Made by a program: the position numbers and the translations under genes
The notes under the pieces: generated by a model
Databases searched by the model: none
The model's input: the letters and a program-made list of their open reading frames with translations, nothing else
What the model was told of the DNA's origin: nothing
In this document: piece after piece, positions 7,914-14,026 of the stretch
How positions within the stretch are numbered: position 1 is the first letter of the stretch
How the letters are laid out: each line of letters opens with the position of its first letter
Assembly: GCA_964441935.1 (NCBI GenBank)
Contig: CAYTXI010000060.1
Coordinates: forward strand, 1-14,667
Source of the DNA: JBBDMC01 sp964441935
GTDB taxonomy: Bacteria; Pseudomonadota; Alphaproteobacteria; Rhizobiales; Kaistiaceae
DNA: 14,667 nucleotides
Direction of reading: 5' to 3'

Positions 7914-8610
7914 ATGGATCACTACGACTATTGCGCCGCTGCGCTTCGTCGGCACGACCGCGACCGCTACGTTGCCGACCTGTTCGCGGCGCCGCGTCTG
8001 CGCAAACACCTGTTCGCGCTGCACGCCTTCGGCGCTGAAATCGCCCGCGTGCGCGACGTGGTCAGCGAGCCCGGTCTGGGCGAGATCCGCCTGCAATGGT
8101 GGCGCGACGCGCTGGCGGCCGGGGGCGCTGGCCACCCAGTGGCCGCGGCGTTGGTCGACACGATCAGCCAGTATGCGATGCCGCGCGCCGCGTTCGAGAT
8201 GCTCATCGACGCGCGGACCTTCGATCTCTACGACGACCCGATGCCGAGCCTGAGCGACCTGGAAGGCTACGCCGGGGAGACGGCCTCCNNNNNNNNNNNN
8301 NNNNNNNNNNNNNNNNNNNNNNNNNNNNNNNNNNNNNNNNNNNNNNNNNNNNNNNNNNNNNNNNNNNNNNNNNNNNNNNNNNNNNNNNTTGCTCGCCGAG
8401 CTCAGGTCGATTGCGCGGGGCCACGTGGCCGCCGCCGAACGCGCCGCCGCCGACCTCGACCCAGTCGTTCGGCCAGGCTTCCTGCCGCTCGCCTTGGTGG
8501 GACCCGATCTCGACCTGATGGACGGGCCAAGCTACGACCCGTTCTCGCCGCGCCCCGTGCTGGCGCCGTGGCGCCGGCTGTGGATCATGTGGCTGGCGGC
8601 ACGACGCTGA
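7914..8610 (+). CDS. Squalene/phytoene synthase-family protein, NDUFAF6-like (interrupted by assembly gap)
   Basis: The gene starts MDHYDYCAAALRRHDRDRY at ATG 7914 and reads 125 residues to the N run. It resumes after the run in a different frame (LAELRSIARGH...) and stops at TGA 8608-8610. Both parts look like the alphaproteobacterial phytoene-synthase-like family: FGAEIARVRDVVSEPGLGEI and RLQWWRDAL before the gap, and the tail ending WRRLWIMWLAARR after it. The first aspartate-rich motif expected in true synthases is replaced by EIARVRDVV, so prenyl condensation is unlikely. NDUFAF6, its human relative, is a complex I assembly factor. The two visible parts total 199 residues against about 280 in the family, so about 80 are missing. 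The frame change is a gap artefact, not evidence of a pseudogene. Confidence 0.85.
8289..8388. other. Assembly gap (100 N)
   Basis: Exactly 100 undetermined bases, the conventional placeholder for a gap of unknown size. The coding frame differs on the two sides, and about 80 codons of the surrounding gene are missing. The real gap is therefore probably near 240 bases and not a multiple of three off 100. Any frame read through it is meaningless. Confidence 0.97.
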
Positions 8611-8648
8611 GGCTTAGGCAGACGCTGCCGCCACACCCGGCCTTCCTG

Positions 8649-10046
8649 TCACTCGGCGGCCTCGTTCACGATCACGGAGAGCCATGCTCCGAGATCGGTC
8701 AGCGCCCGTGCCGCGATCGCGCGCTTCTTGCCACCGCCGCGGTCCGCGCGAGTCCGTTTACCGCCGGCCTTCACGGTTACCAAAACCGGCGGAAAGAGGC
8801 CGAAGTTGACGTTCATCGGCTGGAACGATTGCCGGCCGGCTTCGTCCGCCGACAGGTGGCCGCCAGTGATGTGGTTGAGGAGCGCGCCAAACGCTGTGGT
8901 CGCCGGCGGTGGCACAACGGCCTCGCCGAGGCGCTCGGCCGCTGCGAAACGCCCGGCAAGCAGACCTATCGCCGCCGATTCAACGTAACCCTCGCAACCG
9001 GTGATCTGTCCGGCGAAGCGCAGGCGCGGCTCCGCTTTCAGCCTGAGCGTGCCGTCGAGCAACTTCGGCGAATTCAGGAACGTATTACGGTGGACGCCGC
9101 CCAGGCGCGCGAAGCGCGCACCCCCCAGTCCCGGGATCATGCGGAAGATGTCGGCCTGGACGGCGTACCGCAACCGCGTCTGAAAGCCGACCATGTTGTA
9201 GAGCGTGCCAAGCGTGTTGTCTTGGCGGAGCTGGACCACCGCGTAGGGCTTGTCCCCAGGCCTGTGGCGATTGGTCAGCCCGACCGGCTTCATCGGCCCG
9301 TGTCGCAACGTCTCGCGCCCCCGTGCCGCCATCACCTCGATTGGCAGGCAGCCGTCGAAGTAGGGGACGGTCTCCCAGTCGTGCGGTTTGTGCGGCTCGC
9401 CGGCGATGAGCGCGTCGACGAAGGCGTCATATTGCGGCCTGTCGAGCGGGCAGTTGATGTAGTCGGCGCCGCTGCCGCCGGGACCGGTCTTGTCGTAGCG
9501 CGACTGCAACCAGGCGATGTCCATGTCGATCGAATCGAAGTGGACGATGGGCGCAATGGCGTCGAAGAACGCCAGAGCCGCCTCGCCGGTGATGGTGCGG
9601 ATCGCCTCGGCCAGCGCCGGCGAGGTGAGGGGACCGGTGGCGACGATGACGCTATCCCAGGCTCTTGGCGGCAGGCCGTCAACCTCACCGCGTTCGATGG
9701 CGACCAGCGGGTGGGCGCCGAGGGCCTCGGTCACCGCGCCAGCGAAGCCGTCACGGTCGACGGCAAGCGCGCCGCCAGCCGGCACTTGGTTGCAGTCGGC
9801 GATCCGCATGATGAGCGAGCCAGCCCGGCGCAGCTCCTCATGGAGGAGCCCGACGGCGCTGGTTTCGCGATCGTCTGAACGGAAGGAGTTGGAGCAGACG
9901 AGCTCTGCCAGTCGATCGGTCCGGTGGGCCTCCGTGCCGTGGACCGGGCGCATTTCGTGGAGGACGACGGCAACGCCCCGTTCCGCGATCTGCCATGCGG
10001 CTTCGGAGCCGGCGAGCCCGCCGCCGATGACGTGAACTGAGTGCAT
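8649..10046 (-). CDS. trmFO: Methylenetetrahydrofolate--tRNA-(uracil-5-)-methyltransferase TrmFO
   Basis: TrmFO is a flavoprotein that makes ribothymidine at position 54 of tRNA, using methylenetetrahydrofolate as carbon donor and reduced FAD. The 465-residue product starts MHSVHVIGGGLAGSEAAW, with the FAD-binding GGGLAG at residues 8-13. The two cysteines known to matter in this family are present: Cys51 in LVCSNSFRS and Cys233 in FDGCLPIEVMAARG. The conserved RPVHGTEAHRTD block and the C-terminal GGHLSADE also fit. The gene converges on the phytoene-synthase-family gene, with 38 bases between the stops. A weak promoter (TTGAAG, 17 bases, TAGGGT on the minus strand, + coordinates 10053-10081) lies just upstream, directly after the terminator at 10088-10125. 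The leader would then be very short. Confidence 0.96.
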   Translation of the reverse strand: MHSVHVIGGGLAGSEAAWQIAERGVAVVLHEMRPVHGTEAHRTDRLAELVCSNSFRSDDRETSAVGLLHEELRRAGSLIMRIADCNQVPAGGALAVDRDGFAGAVTEALGAHPLVAIERGEVDGLPPRAWDSVIVATGPLTSPALAEAIRTITGEAALAFFDAIAPIVHFDSIDMDIAWLQSRYDKTGPGGSGADYINCPLDRPQYDAFVDALIAGEPHKPHDWETVPYFDGCLPIEVMAARGRETLRHGPMKPVGLTNRHRPGDKPYAVVQLRQDNTLGTLYNMVGFQTRLRYAVQADIFRMIPGLGGARFARLGGVHRNTFLNSPKLLDGTLRLKAEPRLRFAGQITGCEGYVESAAIGLLAGRFAAAERLGEAVVPPPATTAFGALLNHITGGHLSADEAGRQSFQPMNVNFGLFPPVLVTVKAGGKRTRADRGGGKKRAIAARALTDLGAWLSVIVNEAAE

Positions 10047-10087
10047 CGGGCGACCCTAGTGTGCGGCCGCGAGGCCTTCAACAATGG

Positions 10088-10125
10088 AAAAACGCCCGCC
10101 GGGGAGGAGATCGGCGGACGTTTTT
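10088..10125 (-). terminator. Intrinsic terminator of the DUF1127/sRNA transcript
   Basis: On the minus strand the stem is ACGTCCGCCG-type: CCGCCG (10117-10112) pairs with CGGCGG (10101-10096), extended after one mismatch by CG and five A/T pairs. A T run at 10092-10088 follows. The loop is 10 bases (10111-10102). The flanking A and T runs make it potentially active on both strands. It lies 42 bases before the trmFO start and should separate the two same-strand genes. Confidence 0.85.
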
Positions 10126-10201
10126 CGTGTTGGGAGCAGGCCGGGCGCCGTGGCCCTGCCGGCTCCCGCACCTCGCCCGGGTGGGAGGAAGGACCCGGGC
10201 G
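10088..10201 (-). ncRNA. Candidate CcsR/cuckoo-type sRNA: three hairpins, two with anti-SD loops
   Basis: Read on the minus strand, the 3' region of the DUF1127 gene contains three adjacent hairpins. SL1 (10201-10174) has the 9-bp stem CGCCCGGGT/ACCCGGGCG and the loop CCUUCCUCCC. SL2 (10167-10132) is a long stem of 6+3+4 pairs with two symmetric mismatches and the loop CACGGC. SL3 (10125-10088) has the loop AUCUCCUCCC and ends in UUUUU. The loops of SL1 and SL3 share UCCUCCC, complementary to Shine-Dalgarno GGGAGGA. From memory, the alphaproteobacterial cuckoo/CcsR sRNA family has 2-4 adjacent hairpins with CCUCCUCCC loops, downstream of a DUF1127 gene and processed from its mRNA. Here the loops deviate slightly and SL2 lacks the motif. 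Expression and processing are inferred. Confidence 0.65.
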
Positions 10202-10208
10202 GGAATTC

Positions 10209-10361
10209 TCAGCGAATCGCTGACTGGCGGGCGATCTCCGGGATGTCCGCCCTGCTGATGCCGAGGTCGGCAAGATCGCGATTTGTCAGCCGCATCAACT
10301 CGTTATAGGTCTCCCGGTACTTCCGCCAAGTGCGGTAGGTGGTGAGCAGCCTGTTGGTCAT
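10209..10361 (-). CDS. DUF1127 (YjiS-like) small protein
   Basis: This 50-residue arginine-rich protein begins MTNRLLTTYRTWRKYRETYN and ends with the DUF1127 signature LTNRDLADLGISRADIPEI (PF06568), an arginine-containing helix pair. ATG is at 10361-10359 and TGA at 10211-10209. GAAAGG upstream is the ribosome binding site. Known members in alphaproteobacteria are very small, often stress-induced, and at least one (CcaF1 of Rhodobacter) binds RNA. That gene is the one followed by CcsR sRNAs. Here too, two anti-SD hairpin loops follow, the first only 7 bases after the stop codon. The gene is isolated from trmFO by the terminator at 10088-10125. An RNA-related role is inferred from family and context. 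Confidence 0.88.
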   Translation of the reverse strand: MTNRLLTTYRTWRKYRETYNELMRLTNRDLADLGISRADIPEIARQSAIR

Positions 10362-10599
10362 TTGGTGCGCCTTTCACATCTTCCAGAGCGGCGGTGAGTC
10401 CGTCCTTGGACAACCGGAATCTAGGCGTCACCCGCCCGGCTGTGCAGAGAAGATAACGCATACCGGGCCTGCACTTGATGCACAGCAACATGAAATTGAC
10501 ACAATTGCTGCGTTGCAGCAGAAGTCTTCAAACACAGACGCTCGCCAGTGATTCTTTGGGGTACGCGGCCGGCGGGCGGGGCCGGCCGGGCAGAGGAAG
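10362..10599. other. Divergent intergenic region, DUF1127 gene / YjbQ gene
   Basis: This 238-base region is less GC-rich than its surroundings at 10481-10560 and must hold the promoters of both flanking genes. It contains a perfect -35-like TTGACA (10496-10501, + strand) without a convincing -10 at the right distance. It also holds an inverted repeat TGCTGC-GTT-GCAGCA (10506-10520) placed just after that TTGACA, where an operator might sit. On the minus strand, TTATCT near 10453-10458 is a possible -10 for the DUF1127 gene with no good -35. I see no CTTG-type heat-shock promoter. Confidence 0.4.
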
Positions 10600-11019
10600 A
10601 TGAAGCAGGCGACTCACCACATGTCGGTCGAGACCCGGGGCAAGGGGCTGACCGAAATCACCCGGGAGGTAGCCGGCTGGCTAGGCCGCCAGGGGATTGC
10701 CACCGGCGTCCTCACCGTCTTTTGCCGGCACACCTCGGCCTCGCTGTTGATCCAGGAGAACGCCGACCCGGCTGTACGCACCGATCTTGAGGCGTATTTC
10801 GAGGAGATCGCGCCGGAAGAGCGCGGCCGATACGTCCACAGCGTCGAGGGGCCGGACGATATGCCCTCGCATATCCGCACGGCCTTGACCCACACCCAGC
10901 TCTCCATTCCTGTCGAGGGGGGCGCGATGTCGCTCGGCACTTGGCAGGGCCTCTACCTGTTTGAGCATCGCCGCAGGCCGCACCGGCGCGAGGTCGTGCT
11001 GCATCTGATCGGCGAATGA
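10600..11019 (+). CDS. YjbQ / UPF0047 family protein (secondary thiamine-phosphate synthase type)
   Basis: This 139-residue protein belongs to the YjbQ family (PF01894). Members form small beta-rich trimers and show weak thiamine-phosphate synthase activity in vitro; the true role is unclear. The conserved blocks are all visible: FCRHTSASLLIQENADP, then HSVEGPDDMPSHIRTAL, and GTWQGLYLFEHR near the C-terminus. The histidines of these blocks are the probable metal or active-site residues. ATG 10600 is preceded by AGAGGAAG, a strong ribosome binding site. No other thiamine gene is nearby, so the context does not help. The gene is monocistronic as far as can be seen, with 206 bases before the next convincing gene. 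Confidence 0.93.
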   Translation: MKQATHHMSVETRGKGLTEITREVAGWLGRQGIATGVLTVFCRHTSASLLIQENADPAVRTDLEAYFEEIAPEERGRYVHSVEGPDDMPSHIRTALTHTQLSIPVEGGAMSLGTWQGLYLFEHRRRPHRREVVLHLIGE

Positions 11020-11042
11020 GCCGGACGCCGGGGGGCGCGTGG

Positions 11043-11058
11043 TTAACAATTGGTTCAC
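11043..11058 (+). promoter_or_regulatory. Candidate CtrA-type site (TTAA-N7-TTCAC)
   Basis: TTAA at 11043-11046, seven bases, and TTCAC at 11054-11058 differ from TTAA-N7-TTAAC by one base. The site lies 66 bases upstream of the possible leader ATG at 11125 and 167 bases upstream of the secreted-protein gene. It is the second near-consensus site in the window after 1929-1944. Confidence 0.35.
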
Positions 11059-11124
11059 GAACGGCGTGCCAGGATTCACCGGGTAGCGTTTTCTATCGCG
11101 TGCGGAATTGGGGAGGGAAAGGCC

Positions 11125-11181
11125 ATGGCGGACACCGCCGAAGACACCATGGCGCCTGAGGAGGCCCGGCCGCGCCCCTGA
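11125..11181 (+). CDS. Possible 18-residue leader peptide
   Basis: ATG 11125 opens an 18-codon frame (MADTAEDTMAPEEARPRP) ending at TGA 11179-11181. It is preceded by the strong purine-rich GGGGAGGGAAAGG, one of the best ribosome binding sites in the window, which is the main reason to list it. The peptide is acidic then proline-rich, has no signal peptide and resembles nothing I recognise. It ends 44 bases before the secreted-protein ATG, and a hairpin (11190-11220) occupies that space. A leader peptide that couples ribosome transit to opening of the hairpin would explain this layout, but it is inference. The frame could also be a chance ORF. Confidence 0.3.
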   Translation: MADTAEDTMAPEEARPRP

Positions 11182-11189
11182 TCCAGCGG

Positions 11190-11220
11190 TCGCTCCGCCC
11201 AGTGCGTCCCGACGGAGCGA
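11190..11220 (+). promoter_or_regulatory. Hairpin covering the ribosome binding site of the secreted-protein gene
   Basis: TCGCTCCG (11190-11197) and CGGAGCGA (11213-11220) form a perfect 8-bp stem with a 15-base loop. The only Shine-Dalgarno-like sequence for the ATG at 11226, GGAG at 11214-11217, lies in the 3' arm, so folding would hide it. This is compatible with translational control, by leader translation or temperature. Confidence 0.45.
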
Positions 11221-11225
11221 TTGCG

Positions 11226-11528
11226 ATGCGGAAACTCATCCAGACCTTGGTGGCCACGGCCGCGCTCGCCGGCCTGGTCGCCCAAGCAACAGCCGCCCCA
11301 GTGGTTTGCGGCACACACGACGTCATCGTGAAGGCGCTCACCGAGCGCTACAAGGAGATCCGTGAATCGCTGGGCATATCCAGCAGCGGCAACCTCACGG
11401 AGGTTTACGTATCGGGTACCGGCAGCTGGACCATCCTGGTGACGACGCAGAAGGGCCTCACCTGCATCGTATCAACCGGCCAGCGTTGGAACGGCCTGAC
11501 GCCGGCTTCGGCCGACAAGCCGGCGTAG
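11226..11528 (+). CDS. Small secreted protein, function unknown
   Basis: The 100-residue product begins MRKLIQTLVATAALAGLVAQ, a classical signal peptide with a likely cut after ATA (before APVVCG). The mature part, about 75 residues, has two cysteines (VVCGTHD and LTCIV) that could form a disulfide once exported. Around them are YKEIRESLGI and GSWTILVTTQKG, a pattern I associate with small hypothetical periplasmic proteins of rhizobia, without known function. GTG 11202 would add eight residues before the signal peptide and is less likely. Its ribosome binding site is inside the hairpin at 11190-11220. TAG is at 11526-11528. No gene follows for 189 bases. Confidence 0.75.
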   Translation: MRKLIQTLVATAALAGLVAQATAAPVVCGTHDVIVKALTERYKEIRESLGISSSGNLTEVYVSGTGSWTILVTTQKGLTCIVSTGQRWNGLTPASADKPA

Positions 11529-11717
11529 CGCGTCCGCCGAGCCGCCGACTTCCGGCGCGTCTGCGCCTCGTAGCCCGCGAGCCGCCCAACGGATACGCCA
11601 CGAGCCGCGTGCCGTGGAGTGGCCCGAGTTGCCCGTGTTGACGCCGTGCGTTACGTCGATGTGCGAATCGGACGGCCGGGGCCGGGCAGCACCAAGGGTC
11701 GACGCGGGGCGCGTGAC

Positions 11718-12545
11718 GTGATCCAGCTCGTCTGTGTGATGTGGGGCACCAAGTACGGTGCCAAGGCGGTCAACCGCCTCTTTCGCGCCGCCAAACGCGG
11801 CACCACGGCTCCGTTTCGGTTTGTCTGCATCGCCGAGAATCCGAACCAGGACTTCGACGACGACATCGACGTCAGGCCGTTCCCTCGTTTCGCCCTGCCT
11901 TTCGAGACACTCAGGCGCGGGTGCCGGCTGAAACTCTCGGTCTTCGCGCCCGGCGTCCTCGAGCCGGACCTGCCGACCGTCTACCTCGATCTCGACACGG
12001 TCCTGCGCGGCGATGTCGCGCGGATCGGCGAGCAGCTCCAGCGGAAGCCGGGGCTCTACATGCTCCCGAACCACTACGTGCAGTTCTGGCGGATCCAGAA
12101 GTATCTGCCCGCAATCGGCATCCACAAGTACTACTTCGGCAACTCCTCGGTTCTTGCCTTCCATCCCGGCCGTTTCCATTTCGTCTTCGACGCGTTCAAT
12201 CGGCTGGCCTCCGAACTGAAATCGCCATACCCGAGGTACCTGTCGTCCGACGAGCGGTTCATCAGCTACATCGCGCGCGGTCACGTGCGCGTGTTTCCGA
12301 AGCGGCTGGTGGTGAAGTTCGCCGAGGAGTACATGCTCCCCTTCCTTTTCCTGGAAGAGGCGCGCAGCCGCCTGCCGTGGGTCGCCGCCCGCCGCCGCGA
12401 TCTCGTTGCCGTCACGTTCGTCGGGCTCGACTTCAAACCCGCGCGCCTCGCCGCGCTCAAGGACGGCGAGATCGTCCGCTACAAGCGATTGAAGTACCGC
12501 TGGCGGAGCAATGAGTACCAGACCTATTGGCTGGACCCGGCCTGA
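11718..12545 (+). CDS. Putative glycosyltransferase, GT-A-like with DXD motif
   Basis: The 275-residue protein starts VIQLVCVMWGTKYGAKAVNRL, a beta strand and loop typical of nucleotide-sugar-binding folds. RFVCIAE follows, and VYLDLDTVLRGD carries the DXD metal motif at Asp91-Asp93. The pattern YLDLDTV.RGD is that of GT8-like transferases in alphaproteobacteria. Further blocks are YYFGNSSVLAF, and SSDERFISYI, which may hold the acceptor-side acidic residues. There is no signal peptide or membrane span, so it is probably cytoplasmic. I chose GTG 11718; an in-frame GTG at 11619 would add 33 low-complexity, arginine-rich residues. No other polysaccharide gene is nearby, so its acceptor cannot be guessed. 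The 3' end overlaps the convergent DedA-family gene by 22 bases. Confidence 0.78.
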   Translation: MIQLVCVMWGTKYGAKAVNRLFRAAKRGTTAPFRFVCIAENPNQDFDDDIDVRPFPRFALPFETLRRGCRLKLSVFAPGVLEPDLPTVYLDLDTVLRGDVARIGEQLQRKPGLYMLPNHYVQFWRIQKYLPAIGIHKYYFGNSSVLAFHPGRFHFVFDAFNRLASELKSPYPRYLSSDERFISYIARGHVRVFPKRLVVKFAEEYMLPFLFLEEARSRLPWVAARRRDLVAVTFVGLDFKPARLAALKDGEIVRYKRLKYRWRSNEYQTYWLDPA

Positions 12546-13537
12546 CGCCGGGGTCGGCGACGAAGTCCGCCGCGGGCGAGGTAGGCGCCTGACGCGACCG
12601 CCATCAGCGCCGACAACAAGAGGCCGGTGAGGTTGGCGAGGAAGCCGCTGGCGGCGTCGAGATCGTTGCCGATGAAATAGCCGAGGCCGAAGTAGGCGGC
12701 CGTCCACAGCACCCGGCCGGCCGCCGCGTAGGCGAGGAAGGGCGTGAACCCGTAGCGGCTGATCCCGGCGAGCAGGCTCGCCAGCGAGGAGAGATGCGAG
12801 ACGAGCGTGCGCGTCATCAGCACCGTCGCCCCGCCCCAGCGCTGAAACAGCCACTCCACCCGCTCCTTGCGGTGGCCCGAGTAGCCGAGGAGATGGCCGT
12901 GCCGGGCGATGAAGCGTTCGCCGGCGAGCCGGCCGATGCCGTAGCCGCCGATGTCGCCGAGGACCGAGGCGATGACGGCGACGGCGACCGCGATCGGCCA
13001 CTCCATCGACCCGCCGGAGGCCAGCGACCCGGCGAGCACGGTGGCGAGGCCGGTCGGCACCGGCGCGCCGATGGCGCCGAGCAGGAGGACGAGGCCGAGG
13101 GCCGGGTAGCTGTAGGCGAGAAGGGCGGAGAGGAAGGTATCGGCAAGGCCGCTGTTCGATTCCGGCGCCACGGTCGCGTCGGCCGGCGCGCCGCCGAGGT
13201 CGGCGATGGCCCGTTGCACCTCGCGCACGAGATCGATGCGGGTGACGCCGCGCTCATCGGCGATGTCGCGGAGCGGAGTATCCGGCGCGGTGCCGGGCGC
13301 GACGCCGAGGCGGCCTTCGAGCGCCGGCAGCGACACGCCGTACGCGCCCGCGACATAGTCGAGCGTCATCCACGCGCGCACCGTGCTCACCGCCGGCACG
13401 CCAACCTGATAGGCCGTCCTCAGGGTGAGGAACGTGCCGTAGGTGCGGAAGCCGAAGACGACGGAGGCAACGACGCCGGCGACGAGCAGCAGCGCCGCCA
13501 ACGTGCGGACGCCGGTGGATCGGGAGAGGCTTGCCAT
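12524..13537 (-). CDS. DedA/VTT-family membrane protein with extra N-terminal domain
   Basis: This 337-residue inner-membrane protein has a DedA (SNARE-associated, VTT) core in its C-terminal 200 residues. That core includes the re-entrant-loop region GAIGAPVPTGLATVLAGSLA, then GDIGGYGIGRLAGERFI. RTLVSHLSSLASLLAGISRYGF and GRVLWTAAYFGLGYFIGN follow. DedA proteins are proposed lipid or undecaprenyl-phosphate transporters. The N-terminus has one hydrophobic span at about residues 11-30, followed by roughly 100 soluble residues. Within these is a pair of similar helical motifs (YGVSLPALEGRLGV and TPLRDIADERGVTRIDLV), not part of the core. The C-terminus is arginine-rich. The ATG lies 18 bases after the Nudix stop, so the two genes probably form an operon. 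No clear ribosome binding site is seen. Confidence 0.85.
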   Translation of the reverse strand: MASLSRSTGVRTLAALLLVAGVVASVVFGFRTYGTFLTLRTAYQVGVPAVSTVRAWMTLDYVAGAYGVSLPALEGRLGVAPGTAPDTPLRDIADERGVTRIDLVREVQRAIADLGGAPADATVAPESNSGLADTFLSALLAYSYPALGLVLLLGAIGAPVPTGLATVLAGSLASGGSMEWPIAVAVAVIASVLGDIGGYGIGRLAGERFIARHGHLLGYSGHRKERVEWLFQRWGGATVLMTRTLVSHLSSLASLLAGISRYGFTPFLAYAAAGRVLWTAAYFGLGYFIGNDLDAASGFLANLTGLLLSALMAVASGAYLARGGLRRRPRRQAGSSQ

Positions 13538-13555
13538 GCGCGGCGTCCGCGCGCC

Positions 13556-14026
13556 TTAGCCGCCGCCCGGCGACAGGCGGTCGCGGAGCGCGTCGAGGAT
13601 CGGCCGCTGGCCCTTGTGAATCCGCTCGGCGGCTTCGGCGAGACCGAACCACGCCGCGCGATCGACCTCGGGGAACTCGGCCGTGCGGCCGGATTTCGGC
13701 GGCCACTCCATGGCGAAGGTGTTGGAGCGGAGCGCCGCGACGTCGAAATCGCCGGCGACGGCGAAGGCGACGACGACCTTGCCGCCGGGCTGGCGGAAGT
13801 CGCCGAGGGGGAGGGCATCGCTGGAGACCGTCTGCCCGGTCTCCTCGGCGAATTCGCGGCGCGCGGCGGCGAGCGGATCCTCTTGGCCGTCGATCAGCCC
13901 CTTGGGGATCGACCAGGCGCCCGCGTCCTTCTTCGCCCAGAACGGCCCGCCGGGGTGGACGAGCAGCACCTCCGTCGCGCCGGCGCGCGTGCGGTAGAGG
14001 AGGAGGCCGGCGCTTCTTTGCGGCAT
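13556..14026 (-). CDS. Nudix hydrolase (COG4119-like)
   Basis: This 156-residue protein hydrolyses a nucleoside-diphosphate-linked compound; the substrate cannot be read from the sequence. The Nudix box GX5EX7REUXEEXGU is complete from Gly43 to Gly64: Gly43, Glu49, Arg57, Glu58, Glu61, Glu62, Gly64. Only the last hydrophobic position is replaced by Gln65. The N-terminus RSAGLLLYRTR and VHPGGPFWAKKDAGAWSIPKG match the bacterial MutT-like group COG4119. ATG is at 14026-14024. It is preceded directly by a hairpin (14027-14048) rather than a ribosome binding site, so the start may be leaderless or controlled. The DedA-family gene follows 18 bases after its stop. Confidence 0.92.
   Translation of the reverse strand: MPQRSAGLLLYRTRAGATEVLLVHPGGPFWAKKDAGAWSIPKGLIDGQEDPLAAARREFAEETGQTVSSDALPLGDFRQPGGKVVVAFAVAGDFDVAALRSNTFAMEWPPKSGRTAEFPEVDRAAWFGLAEAAERIHKGQRPILDALRDRLSPGGG

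Noticed and set aside
7836..9878. 680-codon open frame on the plus strand through the N run
   Set aside because: It exists only because Ns carry no stop. The part after the gap is antisense to trmFO, and the real phytoene-synthase-like frame after the gap is different.
10496..10524. TTGACA as a full promoter for the YjbQ-family gene
   Set aside because: The -35 is perfect, but nothing close to TATAAT lies 16-18 bases downstream, so I list it only as part of the intergenic description.
11638..11666. TTGACG as promoter of the glycosyltransferase gene
   Set aside because: There is no -10-like hexamer at suitable spacing.
11472..13001. 509-codon open frame on the minus strand
   Set aside because: It is antisense to the glycosyltransferase, out of frame with the DedA-family gene, and arginine-rich without motifs.
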